DNA of 58,750 nucleotides from Pseudorhodoferax aquiterrae (GTDB lineage Bacteria; Pseudomonadota; Gammaproteobacteria; Burkholderiales; Burkholderiaceae_C): positions 1 to 58,750 of the forward strand of contig NZ_BMYK01000032.1 of NCBI RefSeq assembly GCF_014652235.1. Reading direction: 5' to 3'. This document shows positions 1 to 8,093 of the stretch, one piece after another. A program made the position numbers and the translations under genes. The notes beneath the pieces are model-generated. The model saw only the letters and a list, made by a program, of their open reading frames with translations, was not told the origin of the DNA and made no database searches. How positions within the stretch are numbered: position 1 is the first letter of the stretch; each line of letters opens with the position of its first letter.

Positions 1-49
1 ACGCGCCTCGGCACGAGGCTGCCGACCCCTTCTTCACGAAAGATCCGGG

Positions 50-445
50 CTAGCGCTTGGAGGGCGGCTTGGTCACGGCTTTCGGGGGCGGCTGGTCTCC
101 CTCGCGCACCTTGACGCAGGACAGCGTGCCCACGCCGCTCGGGTACTGCACGTTGCAGCCCTCGTTGCCGTTGCAGACGGTGTTCGACGGCACGCTCACC
201 GGCACGTAGAAGTAGCAGGCCACTCCGTCCGCGCCGTCCACCAGCTTGACCACCTTGGTGCCGGGGAACGGACCCTGCCATTCGCCGACGATGGACATGG
301 GCGGCGAGGCGGCGGGTGCCGATGCGGCCGAGGCCACGGGGACGGGAACCGGCGCCTGCGCCAGGGCGGGCAAGCCAGCCCACACCATGGCCAGTGCCAA
401 CAGGATTCGCTGGTGGCGAAGCAGCATGCCCTGATGCATCGCCAT
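50..445 (-). CDS. Small secreted protein of unknown function, abutting ccdB
   Basis: I do not recognise a family. The 131-residue product begins with a short basic stretch, a hydrophobic core and an AQA-type cleavage site near residue 30, so it is probably exported by Sec. An Ala/Pro-rich linker follows, then a compact region with four cysteines (roughly residues 77-110) that could form two disulfides, and a basic Pro/Lys tail. Its first ATG lies directly after the ccdB stop codon (TGAATG), so translation may be coupled to the toxin gene. In-frame ATGs at codons 3 and 7 are alternative starts; the codon-7 start would still keep the signal peptide. Whether it has any role with the toxin module is unknown. 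Confidence 0.65.
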   Translation of the reverse strand: MAMHQGMLLRHQRILLALAMVWAGLPALAQAPVPVPVASAASAPAASPPMSIVGEWQGPFPGTKVVKLVDGADGVACYFYVPVSVPSNTVCNGNEGCNVQYPSGVGTLSCVKVREGDQPPPKAVTKPPSKR

Positions 446-763
446 TCAGAAGCCGCTGACAACCGCGTCCATCGCGCCCACGATCTCCGAAGCGAGGTGG
501 GACACGTTGGCGACGGAATCGTTCAGCATCCGCGCCGCGAGCGGTGCCGCCAGATGCGGCATCAACGACAGGGGCTCACCATCGATTTCGATGGTCGGGC
601 ACAGGCTGACGGGCAGGCGGGCCTGACCGACGCCGACCCGCGACAGCGGCATGACCAGCCGTGTGTTCAGCGCATCGATCAAAGGACTCTGCACGTCGAC
701 CAGGTAGGGCACGCTGTGCCGCGATGCGGCGTGCGGATTGGCATAGACGTCGAACTGCGCCAT
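446..763 (-). CDS. ccdB: CcdB-family toxin
   Basis: The 105-residue protein starts MAQFDVYANP and has the CcdB-like core (LVDVQSPLIDALNTRLVMPL, then LCPTIEIDGEPLSLMPHLAA), close to the 101 residues of F-plasmid CcdB. CcdB proteins poison DNA gyrase by binding GyrA; that is family knowledge. The C-terminus ends VVSGF rather than the WGI that F CcdB uses to poison gyrase, so toxicity should not be assumed. The start at 763 is chosen because it lies 2 bp after the antitoxin stop and upstream in-frame sequence is not CcdB-like. It is the second gene of a TA operon. Confidence 0.88.
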   Translation of the reverse strand: MAQFDVYANPHAASRHSVPYLVDVQSPLIDALNTRLVMPLSRVGVGQARLPVSLCPTIEIDGEPLSLMPHLAAPLAARMLNDSVANVSHLASEIVGAMDAVVSGF

Positions 764-765
764 CG

Positions 766-1044
766 TCAGTCCTGGGGCCAGGCCACCAATCCTTCGCACC
801 ACAGGCCGTTGGCCTCGTTGTGCCGGTTCTGCTCGTCGATCCACTGTTTGTACTGCGACCGGAAGGCGCGGCGCTTGGCCTCCATCGAGGTCGTCTGCTC
901 CAGTGCCTGGAGCTCGGCGTAGCGCGCAGCAGACACCAGCACAGCGGCCACGCGCCCGTTCTTCAACACTTCGACCGGCTCGCGCTCGGCATGGCCGAGG
1001 TAGTAGCCGAAGCGGTTCTTGCCTTCCGTTGCAGTGATCCTCAT
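766..1044 (-). CDS. Antitoxin with Phd/YefM-like N-terminus and CcdA-like C-terminus
   Basis: The 92-residue partner of ccdB has two recognisable halves. Residues 1-45 (MRITATEGKNRFGYYLGHAE, then EPVEVLKNGRVAAVLVS) match the Phd/YefM DNA-binding fold. The tail (KQWIDEQNRHNEANGL, then W and a terminal AWPQD) resembles the CcdA region that wraps CcdB, which ends ENGL-x-x-x-x-RxF in classical CcdA. The Phd part should bind the operator and the tail neutralise the toxin. A GGAGG ribosome site precedes the ATG, and a 21-bp palindrome lies immediately upstream at 1058-1078, the expected place for autoregulation. The two-part origin is my reading of the motifs. Confidence 0.85.
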   Translation of the reverse strand: MRITATEGKNRFGYYLGHAEREPVEVLKNGRVAAVLVSAARYAELQALEQTTSMEAKRRAFRSQYKQWIDEQNRHNEANGLWCEGLVAWPQD

Positions 1045-1057
1045 CGCGCACCTCCAA

Positions 1058-1078
1058 GAATGGCTATTTTAGCCATTC
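1058..1078 (-). promoter_or_regulatory. Palindromic operator of the Phd/CcdB-type operon
   Basis: A perfect inverted repeat with 9-bp arms (GAATGGCTA and TAGCCATTC) and a 3-bp centre lies 13 bp upstream of the antitoxin ATG. On the coding strand the centre reads TAAAAT, a good -10 element, so a bound antitoxin would cover the promoter core. I see no convincing -35. Phd/YefM antitoxins are known to repress from such palindromes. Confidence 0.75.
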
Positions 1079-1095
1079 GTCGTCGCACGACGGCC

Positions 1096-1740
1096 TCACC
1101 GCCCCACCGTCTCCAGCCACTGCGACAGCTCGGCCGCGGCCGCGTCCGTGGCCTCGGCCAGCGCGCGCACGCCGCCGGCCGCATCGGCCGTGGGCGCGGG
1201 ACGTTGCACGACCACCTGGCGCTGGGCCAGCACCTGTTCGCCGGCCGGCAGGTTGTCGACCACGGTCGCGCGCAGGCGCACCAGGCCGGCGCTCTGCGCC
1301 GGCGCCGTGAACAGCTGGCTGAACTCCAGCAGCTCCACGCGCAGCACCAGCGGCTGGCGGCCGTCGTTGCGCAGCATGGCCGCGCCCTCGCCCGCGCTCA
1401 CGACCGTGCGGCGCTGGCCCAGCTGCTCGCGCAGGCGCTGGCGCACCAGCTGCGCGGGCGGCATGCTCCAGCGCGCCTGGGCGTAAGGGCGCAGCTGCTG
1501 GGCGTCGGCGTAGCCCAGGCGGTACAGCACGGCCGTGCCGGCCTCCAGCGGGCCGCTGGCCTCGACTTCGTCCAGGGCCAAGGGCGCCAGCGGGGCGCGG
1601 CGGTCCATCGGCACGTCGGCCACGGGGCCGGGGCCGAAGTCGTACTGCGCCGGGCGCGTGGGCTTGTCGGGCAGGGCCGAACAGCCGGCCAGCAGCGCCG
1701 CCAGCAGCAGCGGAGAAAGGAATGCGGTGCGGCCCATCAT
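1096..1740 (-). CDS. ABC-transport auxiliary lipoprotein (PqiC/DUF330-like)
   Basis: The 214-residue protein has a lipoprotein signal ending LLAGC (Cys20), then a domain with LYRLGYADAQQLRPYAQARW and later WSMPPAQLVRQRLREQL, typical of the ABC auxiliary lipoproteins that accompany MCE proteins. These lipoproteins sit in the outer membrane and are thought to bridge the MCE protein and the outer membrane. The ATG overlaps the stop of the upstream MCE gene (ATGA), so it is the last gene of the operon permease-ATPase-MCE-lipoprotein. A 6-bp hairpin follows at 1078-1092 but lacks a T-run. Confidence 0.85.
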   Translation of the reverse strand: MMGRTAFLSPLLLAALLAGCSALPDKPTRPAQYDFGPGPVADVPMDRRAPLAPLALDEVEASGPLEAGTAVLYRLGYADAQQLRPYAQARWSMPPAQLVRQRLREQLGQRRTVVSAGEGAAMLRNDGRQPLVLRVELLEFSQLFTAPAQSAGLVRLRATVVDNLPAGEQVLAQRQVVVQRPAPTADAAGGVRALAEATDAAAAELSQWLETVGR

Positions 1741-2741
1741 CTGGCTCCTGCGGCAGCGGGTGGCGCGAAGCCCGGCTCGCCGGGCCCGGGTGGAACATTG
1801 CCGCTGCCGAAGATCAGCGACTGCGGGTTGTCGTTGATGCCGTTGACGGTGCGGCTCAACTGGCGCGCGGCGCGCGAAGCGTCCTCGCTCACGCGGTTCA
1901 CGCGCGGCAGCGTGGCCGCGCCGAAGGTCTCGGCCACGCGCGAGAGCGCGGCCGTGCCTTCGGCCAGGCGGTCCAGCGGGCCGTCCTTCTGGTTCAGGCG
2001 GTCGGCGGTCTTGTCAATGTTGGTGGACATGCGCGCGACGTCGTCGGCCGCGGTGCGCACCGATTGCAGGCTGCGCGTGAGCTCCTGCATCAGGGCGGGC
2101 ACGTTGGCCAGGGCCGGGTCCACGCGCTGGCGCAGCGTGCCGTCCAGCTGGGCGATGAGCTGGTTCACGTTCTGCGCAGCCACGCCGATGCGCTCGGTGG
2201 CCTGCGCCGTGTTGTCCAGCACCGCGCCGAGCTTTTTCTGGTTCTGTTCGCCCAGCACCTGGTTGATGCTGTCCAGCGCCTGCTGCACCTTGGCCAGCAG
2301 CTCCGGCGCCTGATCGGTCAGTTCGCCCAGGCGCGAGTTCTTGAGCGGCAGGCGCGGCACGCCGCTGGCACCGGCCGGCAGCGGTTGTGCGGCCTCGCCG
2401 GAATCGTCCAGCTGCACGAAGGCCAGGCCGGTGATGCCCTGGTAGCTCAGCGTGGCGAAGGTGCTGGGCGACAGCGGCGTGGTGTCGTCCACCGTCAGGC
2501 GGATCACGATGTTGCCGGGAACGTCGGGGTCGAAGCCGATAAAGGTGACCTTGCCCACGGCCACGCCCTTGTAGCGCACCGGCGCCTGCGGCTGCAGGCC
2601 GGTCACGGTGTCGCTGGTGGACAGCTCGTAGGTGTGGCTGCTGCCGCTCTCGCGGCCGAGCCAGACCGCGAGCGCGATGAGCAGGGCGGAGACCACCAGC
2701 ACGAAGATGCCGGCGGCCATGGCATGGGCTTTGTTTTCCAT
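1737..2741 (-). CDS. MlaD-family MCE protein
   Basis: The 334-residue protein has one N-terminal membrane helix (about residues 9-28), an MCE domain beginning TYELSTSDTVTGLQPQAPVR and containing RYKGVAVGKV, and a long predominantly helical C-terminal region. It is longer than E. coli MlaD (183 residues) and looks like the group with extended helical tails that can form a periplasmic tube. It would bind phospholipid between inner and outer membrane. It sits 1 bp after the ATPase gene and overlaps the lipoprotein gene by 4 bp, so the four genes are one transcription unit. Confidence 0.9.
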   Translation of the reverse strand: MENKAHAMAAGIFVLVVSALLIALAVWLGRESGSSHTYELSTSDTVTGLQPQAPVRYKGVAVGKVTFIGFDPDVPGNIVIRLTVDDTTPLSPSTFATLSYQGITGLAFVQLDDSGEAAQPLPAGASGVPRLPLKNSRLGELTDQAPELLAKVQQALDSINQVLGEQNQKKLGAVLDNTAQATERIGVAAQNVNQLIAQLDGTLRQRVDPALANVPALMQELTRSLQSVRTAADDVARMSTNIDKTADRLNQKDGPLDRLAEGTAALSRVAETFGAATLPRVNRVSEDASRAARQLSRTVNGINDNPQSLIFGSGNVPPGPGEPGFAPPAAAGAR

Positions 2742-2742
2742 C

Positions 2743-3552
2743 TCAATCCTTTTCGGTGGACACCGGCGCGGGCACGATGCGCTCGATCGGCGTCATGGCG
2801 CGGCGGCCGCGTTCGCCCTGGAAGAAGTCGCGCACGAAGGGGTGGTCGTAGGCGGCCACCTCCTGCGGCGTGCCGTGCACGAGCACGCGCTTTTCGGCCA
2901 GCACCAGCACGCGGCTGGACAGCGCGAACAAGGTGTCCAGGTCGTGCGTGACCATCACCACGGTCAGGTTCAGCTCGCGGTGCAGCGAGCGAAGCAGCTC
3001 GACGAATTCGTCCGAGCCATGCGGGTCCAGCCCGGCCGTGGGCTCGTCCAGCAGCAGCAGCGGCGGGTCCATGGCCAGCGCACGCGCCAGCGCCACGCGC
3101 TTGACCATGCCGCCCGAGAGGTCGGCCGGCATCTTGCCGGCGTGCTGTGGTCCCAGGCCCACCATCTGCAGCTTGACCAGCGCGGTGTCGTAGACGAGAT
3201 CGTCGGGCAGGCGGCGCAGCTCGCGCAGCGGAAACGCGATGTTGTCCAGCACGCTGAAGGCCGAAAACAGCGCGCCCTGCTGGAACAGCATGCCCACGCG
3301 GCTGGCGGCGCCGCGCCGGCCCAGCTGCGCGGCCGGCTCGCCCAGCACCGTGACTTCGCCGCGGTAGGGTTTCTCCAGCCCCAGCATCTGGCGCAAGAGC
3401 ACGGTCTTGCCGGTGCCCGAGCCGCCGACCAGCGAGACCACCTCGCCGGCGCGGATCGACAGTTCCAGGTCCTTGTGGATCACCACCTGGTCGCGGCCCT
3501 GGCCGAACGCGGTCCACAGGCCCTGGATGGAGACGACGTCCTCGGAACTCAT
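2743..3552 (-). CDS. MlaF-type ABC transporter ATPase
   Basis: The 269-residue protein has Walker A GGSGTGKT (43-50), Q-loop FQQGALF (about 100), signature LSGGM (145-149), Walker B LLLLDEP (165-171) and the switch VTHD (201-204). The LSGGM signature and PAD before it are typical of MlaF/MCE-system ATPases. It powers phospholipid transport by the adjacent permease and MCE protein. Start 3552 is used because it overlaps the permease stop (ATGA at 3549-3552). Confidence 0.93.
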   Translation of the reverse strand: MSSEDVVSIQGLWTAFGQGRDQVVIHKDLELSIRAGEVVSLVGGSGTGKTVLLRQMLGLEKPYRGEVTVLGEPAAQLGRRGAASRVGMLFQQGALFSAFSVLDNIAFPLRELRRLPDDLVYDTALVKLQMVGLGPQHAGKMPADLSGGMVKRVALARALAMDPPLLLLDEPTAGLDPHGSDEFVELLRSLHRELNLTVVMVTHDLDTLFALSSRVLVLAEKRVLVHGTPQEVAAYDHPFVRDFFQGERGRRAMTPIERIVPAPVSTEKD

Positions 3553-4676
3553 ATGCCGACGCTGCGGAAAGCCACCGCGAACAGCGCGTCGACCAGGATC
3601 ACGGCCGTGATGGCCGAGACCACCGAGGCCGTCGTGCCCTGGCCCAGGCTCTCGGTGTTGGGCTTGACGCGCAGGCCGTAGTGGCAGCCGATCAGCGCGA
3701 TCAGGATGCCGAACACGGCCGACTTGCTGACCGCCAGGGACAGGTTGGCCGCGCTCACGGCATCGGGCAACGCGCGCACGAAGTAGGCCGGCGTGATGCC
3801 CAGCGCGAGATCGGCCGCGAGCATGCCGCCGGCCATGCCGGCCAGCGTGGTCCAGGTGGCGATCAGAGGCATGGCGATGGCCAGCGCGATGGCGCGCGGC
3901 AGCACCAGCCGGAACCCGTGCGCGATGCCCATCACGCGCATGGCGTCCAGTTCCTCGGTCACGCGCATCACGCCGATCTGCGCCGTGATGGCCGAGCCCG
4001 AGCGCCCGGCCACGAGGATGGCGGCGAGCATGGGCCCGAGCTCGCGCACCAGCGAGACGCCCAGGATGTTGACGATGAAGGATTCGGCGCCGAACTGGCG
4101 CAGCTGCAGCGCCGTGAGGTAGGCCAGCACCACGCCGATCAGCGCACCGACCAGCGCGGTGATGGGCAGCGCCATGGCGCCCATCTGGTACAGGTGGCCG
4201 GAGATGTCGCGCCAGGGGCCGTACTGCGGCCGGCGCGCGAAGCGCAGCGCGTCCAGCGCCAACTGGCCGATCAGGCGCACACCGCTCTTGAGCTGGCCCA
4301 GCCCCTGCAGCACGCTGGCGCCCAGTGTGTCGATGGTCTGCGCGAAGCCGCCGTCCGGCTCCACCTTGCGCGTGCAGCTGAATTCGGCCACGCGCTCGAG
4401 CATGCTGCGCTGCTCGGGCAGCAGCGCCAGCCGGGCCGGCCATTCGCGGCCCCAGTGGTTCCAGAGCAGCTGCGCGCCCAGGTGGTCGAGCCGCTCGATC
4501 TGCTGCAGGTCCCAGCCGGCCGTGGCGGGCAGCGCGGCCAGGGCCTGGCGCACGCGCGCCAGCTGGTTGCCGCCCGCCAGGTCCGACGCCGTCCAGCGGC
4601 CCGTCAACACGGCCTGGCGGTCGTCGCCCGGCCCGGAGGCAGCGATGTGCGGTGATGACGGGGAAGCAGCGTCCAT
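3549..4676 (-). CDS. MlaE-type permease with N-terminal STAS-like region
   Basis: The 375-residue protein has an N-terminal domain of about 100 residues (GRWTASDLAGGNQLARV, then WDLQQIERLDHLGAQLLW) resembling the STAS/MlaB fold, followed by the MlaE membrane domain with ELGPMLAAILVAGRSGSAIT and MRVTEELDAMRVMGI, the most conserved MlaE stretches. In E. coli the STAS subunit MlaB is separate; here it appears fused. The first ATG of the domain (4676) has no clear Shine-Dalgarno; an in-frame ATG 15 codons upstream (4721 region) is possible. It is the first gene of the operon. Confidence 0.9.
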   Translation of the reverse strand: MDAASPSSPHIAASGPGDDRQAVLTGRWTASDLAGGNQLARVRQALAALPATAGWDLQQIERLDHLGAQLLWNHWGREWPARLALLPEQRSMLERVAEFSCTRKVEPDGGFAQTIDTLGASVLQGLGQLKSGVRLIGQLALDALRFARRPQYGPWRDISGHLYQMGAMALPITALVGALIGVVLAYLTALQLRQFGAESFIVNILGVSLVRELGPMLAAILVAGRSGSAITAQIGVMRVTEELDAMRVMGIAHGFRLVLPRAIALAIAMPLIATWTTLAGMAGGMLAADLALGITPAYFVRALPDAVSAANLSLAVSKSAVFGILIALIGCHYGLRVKPNTESLGQGTTASVVSAITAVILVDALFAVAFRSVGI

Positions 4677-4768
4677 GCAGGCAGGATGGGCGGTGTACGG
4701 CAGGTGCGGCGAGGCCGGCATCGTACCAAGCCGCTTCGCGCCCGCCGTAGGACCGCGGCCATAGCCGT

Positions 4769-5941
4769 CTACAGGCTTTTGCGGTACTGGATGAAGCCGG
4801 CGTTCTGCGCCACGCGGTCGTACAGCAGCCGCCCGGCCGCATTGCTCTCGTGGGTGAGCCACCAGACGCGGCTGGCGCCCTGGGCGGCCGCGTGTGCGTA
4901 GACGGCCTCGATCAGCGCGCGGCCCACGCCGCGCCCGCGCGCGGCCGGCACCGTGAAGAGATCCTGCAGGTAGCAGTAGGGGCCCTCGGTCCAGGTCGAG
5001 CGGTGCAAGATGCAGTGCACGATGCCCAGCAGCTCGCCCGCGGCATCGAAGGCGCCGATGGCGTGCATGGGCTCGGCCGGGTCGAGCAGGCGTTGCCAGG
5101 TGCGTGCGTCCTGCGCCTCGCCCAGGTCCACCTTGTAGAACTGCTGGTAGCCGCGCCACAGCGGCAGCCAGGCGGCCTGGTCGGCGGCCACCAGCGGGCG
5201 CAGCTGCACGTCGGCGCGGGCCGCGCCGCTGTGCGCCTCGCGCAGCGCGGCCAGGCCCTGGCGCTGCTGGCCATCCGCGTCGAAGTTGTCCGGGGCCAGC
5301 CAGGCCTCGAAGGCCGCGCGCACCGCCGGCCAGTCGCCGTCGATGATGGCGAACCAGGCGGTGTCGCGGTTGCGGCCCTTGGTCACGATGGCCTGGCGGA
5401 ACACGCCCTCGAACGTGAAGCCCAGGCGCTGCGCGGTGCGGCGCGAGGGCGCGTTCAGGCTGTCGCACTTCCATTCGTAGCGGCGGTAGCCAAGTTCGTC
5501 GAACACATGGCGCATGAGCAGGTACTGCGCCTCGGTGGACACCGGCGTGCGCTGCAGGTGCGGCGAGAACATCACGTGGCCGACCTCGACCACGCCGTTG
5601 GCCGGATCGATGCGCATGAGCGCGAGCGTGCCCACGGCGCGACCGCTGGCCGCATCGATGACGGCGAAGTGCAGCGGATCCTCGCTGGCCGCCATGGCCT
5701 CGGCGTGGCGCCGCCAGGCCGCCGCGTCGGCGAAGGGTTCGCTGGCCATGTAGGTCCAGGCGCGACCGTCGGGCGCGTCGGTGTAGGCGGCGTGCAGGTC
5801 GGCCGCGTGGCGCTGCGGGTCCAGCGGTTCGAGCCGGCACAGGCGGCCGGCGAGGGTCACGCGCTGCGGGCGCGGGCGCGGCGTCCAGTCCGGCACGGCG
5901 GCGCCGATGGGTTGGTCGAAGGCATTCACGCGCTGGGTCAT
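4769..5941 (-). CDS. Fusion of two GNAT acetyltransferase domains
   Basis: The 390-residue protein contains a RimL-type GNAT domain at about 30-225 (GHVMFSPHLQRTPVSTEAQY, CDSLNAPSRRTAQRLGFTFE) and a second GNAT domain at about 245-390 (VPAARGRGVGRALIEAVYAH, which carries the acetyl-CoA R-x-x-G-x-G/A loop). Single-domain versions of each are common, so one chain carries two potential acetyltransferase sites. The substrates are not predictable. It is transcribed away from the patatin-like gene across a 155-bp gap, with TACAAT at 6054-6059 a possible -10 for the plus strand. Confidence 0.85.
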   Translation of the reverse strand: MTQRVNAFDQPIGAAVPDWTPRPRPQRVTLAGRLCRLEPLDPQRHAADLHAAYTDAPDGRAWTYMASEPFADAAAWRRHAEAMAASEDPLHFAVIDAASGRAVGTLALMRIDPANGVVEVGHVMFSPHLQRTPVSTEAQYLLMRHVFDELGYRRYEWKCDSLNAPSRRTAQRLGFTFEGVFRQAIVTKGRNRDTAWFAIIDGDWPAVRAAFEAWLAPDNFDADGQQRQGLAALREAHSGAARADVQLRPLVAADQAAWLPLWRGYQQFYKVDLGEAQDARTWQRLLDPAEPMHAIGAFDAAGELLGIVHCILHRSTWTEGPYCYLQDLFTVPAARGRGVGRALIEAVYAHAAAQGASRVWWLTHESNAAGRLLYDRVAQNAGFIQYRKSL

Positions 5942-6096
5942 GGTGGGTGGTTCCGGTCAAGCAGACAGCGGCCGAAGCTACCTGCACACCGGCCCGCTGC
6001 AAAGAGCCAATCCTGCCATGCGCGGGGGGACCAAGCCGCCCCGCCCCCACGCCTACAATTTGCAACCGCCCCGCCCTGTCCCCTTCCTCCAGGCCC

Positions 6097-7338
6097 ATGG
6101 ACTCCTCGACGGCACGCCAGCGCTTTCACGACGAACTGCTCGCCCGGCACCTGTCGACCATCTTCGGAGAGGTCGAGCCGACCGCCCTGGCGCACCTGCG
6201 CCGCCACCTGCGCTGGATCGAGATCGCCGGCGGCGAAACGCTCATGCACCAGGGCGAACAGGGCGACTCCATGTACCTCATCGTCAGCGGCCGGCTGCGC
6301 GCCTACGTGCGTGGGGCCGACGGCAGCGAGCGCATGGTCGGCGAGATGGCGCGCGGCCAGACCGTGGGCGAGATGAGCCTGTACACCGGCGAGCCGCGCG
6401 CGGCCACCGTGGTGGCGGTGCGCGATTCGGTGCTGGTGCGGCTGGGCAAGTCCGAGTTCGTGCCGCTGCTGGAAAGCAGCGCCCAGGTGTCGATCGCGCT
6501 GACGCGCCAGATCGTGCAGCGCCTGAAGGGCGAACACCGCCAGCAGGCGCACGAGCGCCCGGTGGCGATCAGCCTCGTGCCCATCACCGACGGTGTGGAC
6601 GCCGCAGCCTTCGCCGCCGAACTGGCGCGCCAGGTCGGCGAACGGCTGGCGCTGACCCAGGGCCAGGGCCGCGTGCGCATCGTCGATGCCGCGCAGGTGC
6701 ACCAGGCCCTGGCCGATGCCGGCGTCTCGCTCGACGATGCCGATCCCGAGGCCCGGGCCGACGCCAGCCGCCGCGTGGCCTTGCTGCTCGACGAGATCGA
6801 AGCCACCCACGACGCCGTGCTGCTGCTCGCCGACGCCAGCCCCACGGCCTGGACCCAGCGCTGCTGCCGCCACTGCGACGAGCTGCTGCTGCTCGCCGAT
6901 GCCGGGCAGCCGGTGGCGCTGCACGCGGTCGAGCAGCAGTTCCTCATGCACCGCCCGCCACGCACCGAGGTGTCCGAACTGCTGGTGCTGCTGCACCCGG
7001 CCGAGCGCCGCGCGCCGCAGGGCACGGCGGCATGGCTCGCACGCCGGCCCCTGGCCGGCCACGTGCACCTGCGGCCGGCGCTGGCGCGCGACATGGCGCG
7101 CATGGCGCGGCTGCTCACGCGCACCGCGGTCGGCCTGGTGCTGGCCGGCGGTGGCGCGCGCGGCTTCGCCCACCTGGGCGTGTACCGCGTGCTGCGCGAG
7201 CACGGCGTGGAGATCGACTGGGTCGGCGGCACCAGCATCGGCGCCGTGATGGCGGCCTACGTGGCCTCCGACCAGGGCCTGGAGACGGTCATGGCCAACG
7301 CGCGCAGCGCCTTCGCCGTGAACCCCACGGGCGAATGA
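6097..7338 (+). pseudogene. Cyclic-nucleotide-binding/patatin-like phospholipase, N-terminal part (frameshifted)
   Basis: This 413-codon frame encodes a cNMP-binding domain at about 15-140 (QGDSMYLIVSGRLRAY, GEMSLYTGEPRAATVVA), a middle region, and the beginning of a patatin domain with the oxyanion motif GGGARG (351-356) and the lipase elbow GGTSIGA, nucleophile Ser380. This is the layout of NTE/RssA-type lysophospholipases. The frame stops at TGA 7336-7338, directly after AVNPTGE, while homologous sequence continues in another frame from ATG 7335. A single missing base explains this: GGCGA-ATGAAC where GGCGACATGAAC would keep the frame. It is a decayed gene, a sequencing error, or a split gene. 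Confidence 0.8.
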
Positions 7339-8093
7339 ACCTGTTCCCGCTGCTCTCGCTGTTCAAGGGCGTGCGGCTGCGCGGCGTGCTGCGCAGCGCC
7401 GTGCAGTCGCTGGTGGGATTCGATGCCGACATCGAGGACCTCTGGAAGAACTACCACTGTGTGGCCACCAACTACTCGCGTGCCAGCGAGCAGCGCATCG
7501 CGCACGGCAACCTCGTGCAGGCGCTGCTGGCCAGCATCTCGATCCCGGGCGCGCTGCCGCCCGTGGTGCGCGACGGCGAGCTACTCTGCGACGGCGGCAC
7601 CTTCAACAACTTCCCGGTCGACCAGATGCGGCGCATGCGCGGCGTGGGCTACGTGATCGGCGTGGACCTCAACATGCGCAGCCCGACCCAGGTGCCGCCC
7701 GGCGAGCTGCCCGGCAACATCAGCCTGTGGCGCGACCGGCTGCGCCCGCCGGCCCGCCGGCGCTACCGCCTGCCTTCGCTGCCGACCTACCTCATGACCG
7801 TGACGGGGCTGTACAGCATGTCGCGCCAGACCCAGGCCCAGCAGGGCTGCGACCTGTACTTCCACCCCTCGCTGGAACGCGTGGGCATGCTGCAGTGGAA
7901 GAGCATCGACCAGATCGTGGCGCGCGGCTACACGCACGGCAAGACGGTGGTCGCCAGCGTCGACGCGGCGCAGCGGCGCCTGCTCGGGCTGGGCTCAGCG
8001 CCGGTTGCCCAGGGCCAGGATGGACAGGCCGGACACGACGAAGGTCGCGCCGGCGCCGATGTTGAGCCAGGCCGTGGCGCGCGGCCGGCGTGA
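7335..8093 (+). pseudogene. Patatin-like phospholipase, C-terminal part (frameshifted)
   Basis: This 252-codon frame continues the patatin domain directly: MNLFPLLSLFKGVRLRGVLR, then SISIPGALPPVVRDGELLCD with the catalytic Asp86 in DGGTFNNFP. The catalytic dyad is therefore split across two frames. The ATG overlaps the preceding stop as ATGA (7335-7338), so translational re-initiation is formally possible. The frame runs 99 bp over the 3' end of the convergent LysE gene, and its last 40 or so residues are not patatin-like. The true protein probably ends near YTHGKTVVASVDAAQRRLLG. Confidence 0.75.

Noticed and set aside
5-19. Perfect 6-bp hairpin GCCTCG/CGAGGC at the window start
   Set aside because: It lies downstream of the secreted-protein gene but has no T-run and too little flanking sequence to call a terminator.
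1078-1092. 6-bp inverted repeat CGTCGT/ACGACG after the ABC lipoprotein gene
   Set aside because: Short stem, no T-run, and it overlaps the antitoxin operator. A terminator role cannot be supported.
7331-7340. Programmed frameshift in the patatin-like gene
   Set aside because: No slippery heptamer is present at the junction; a one-base deletion explains the data better.
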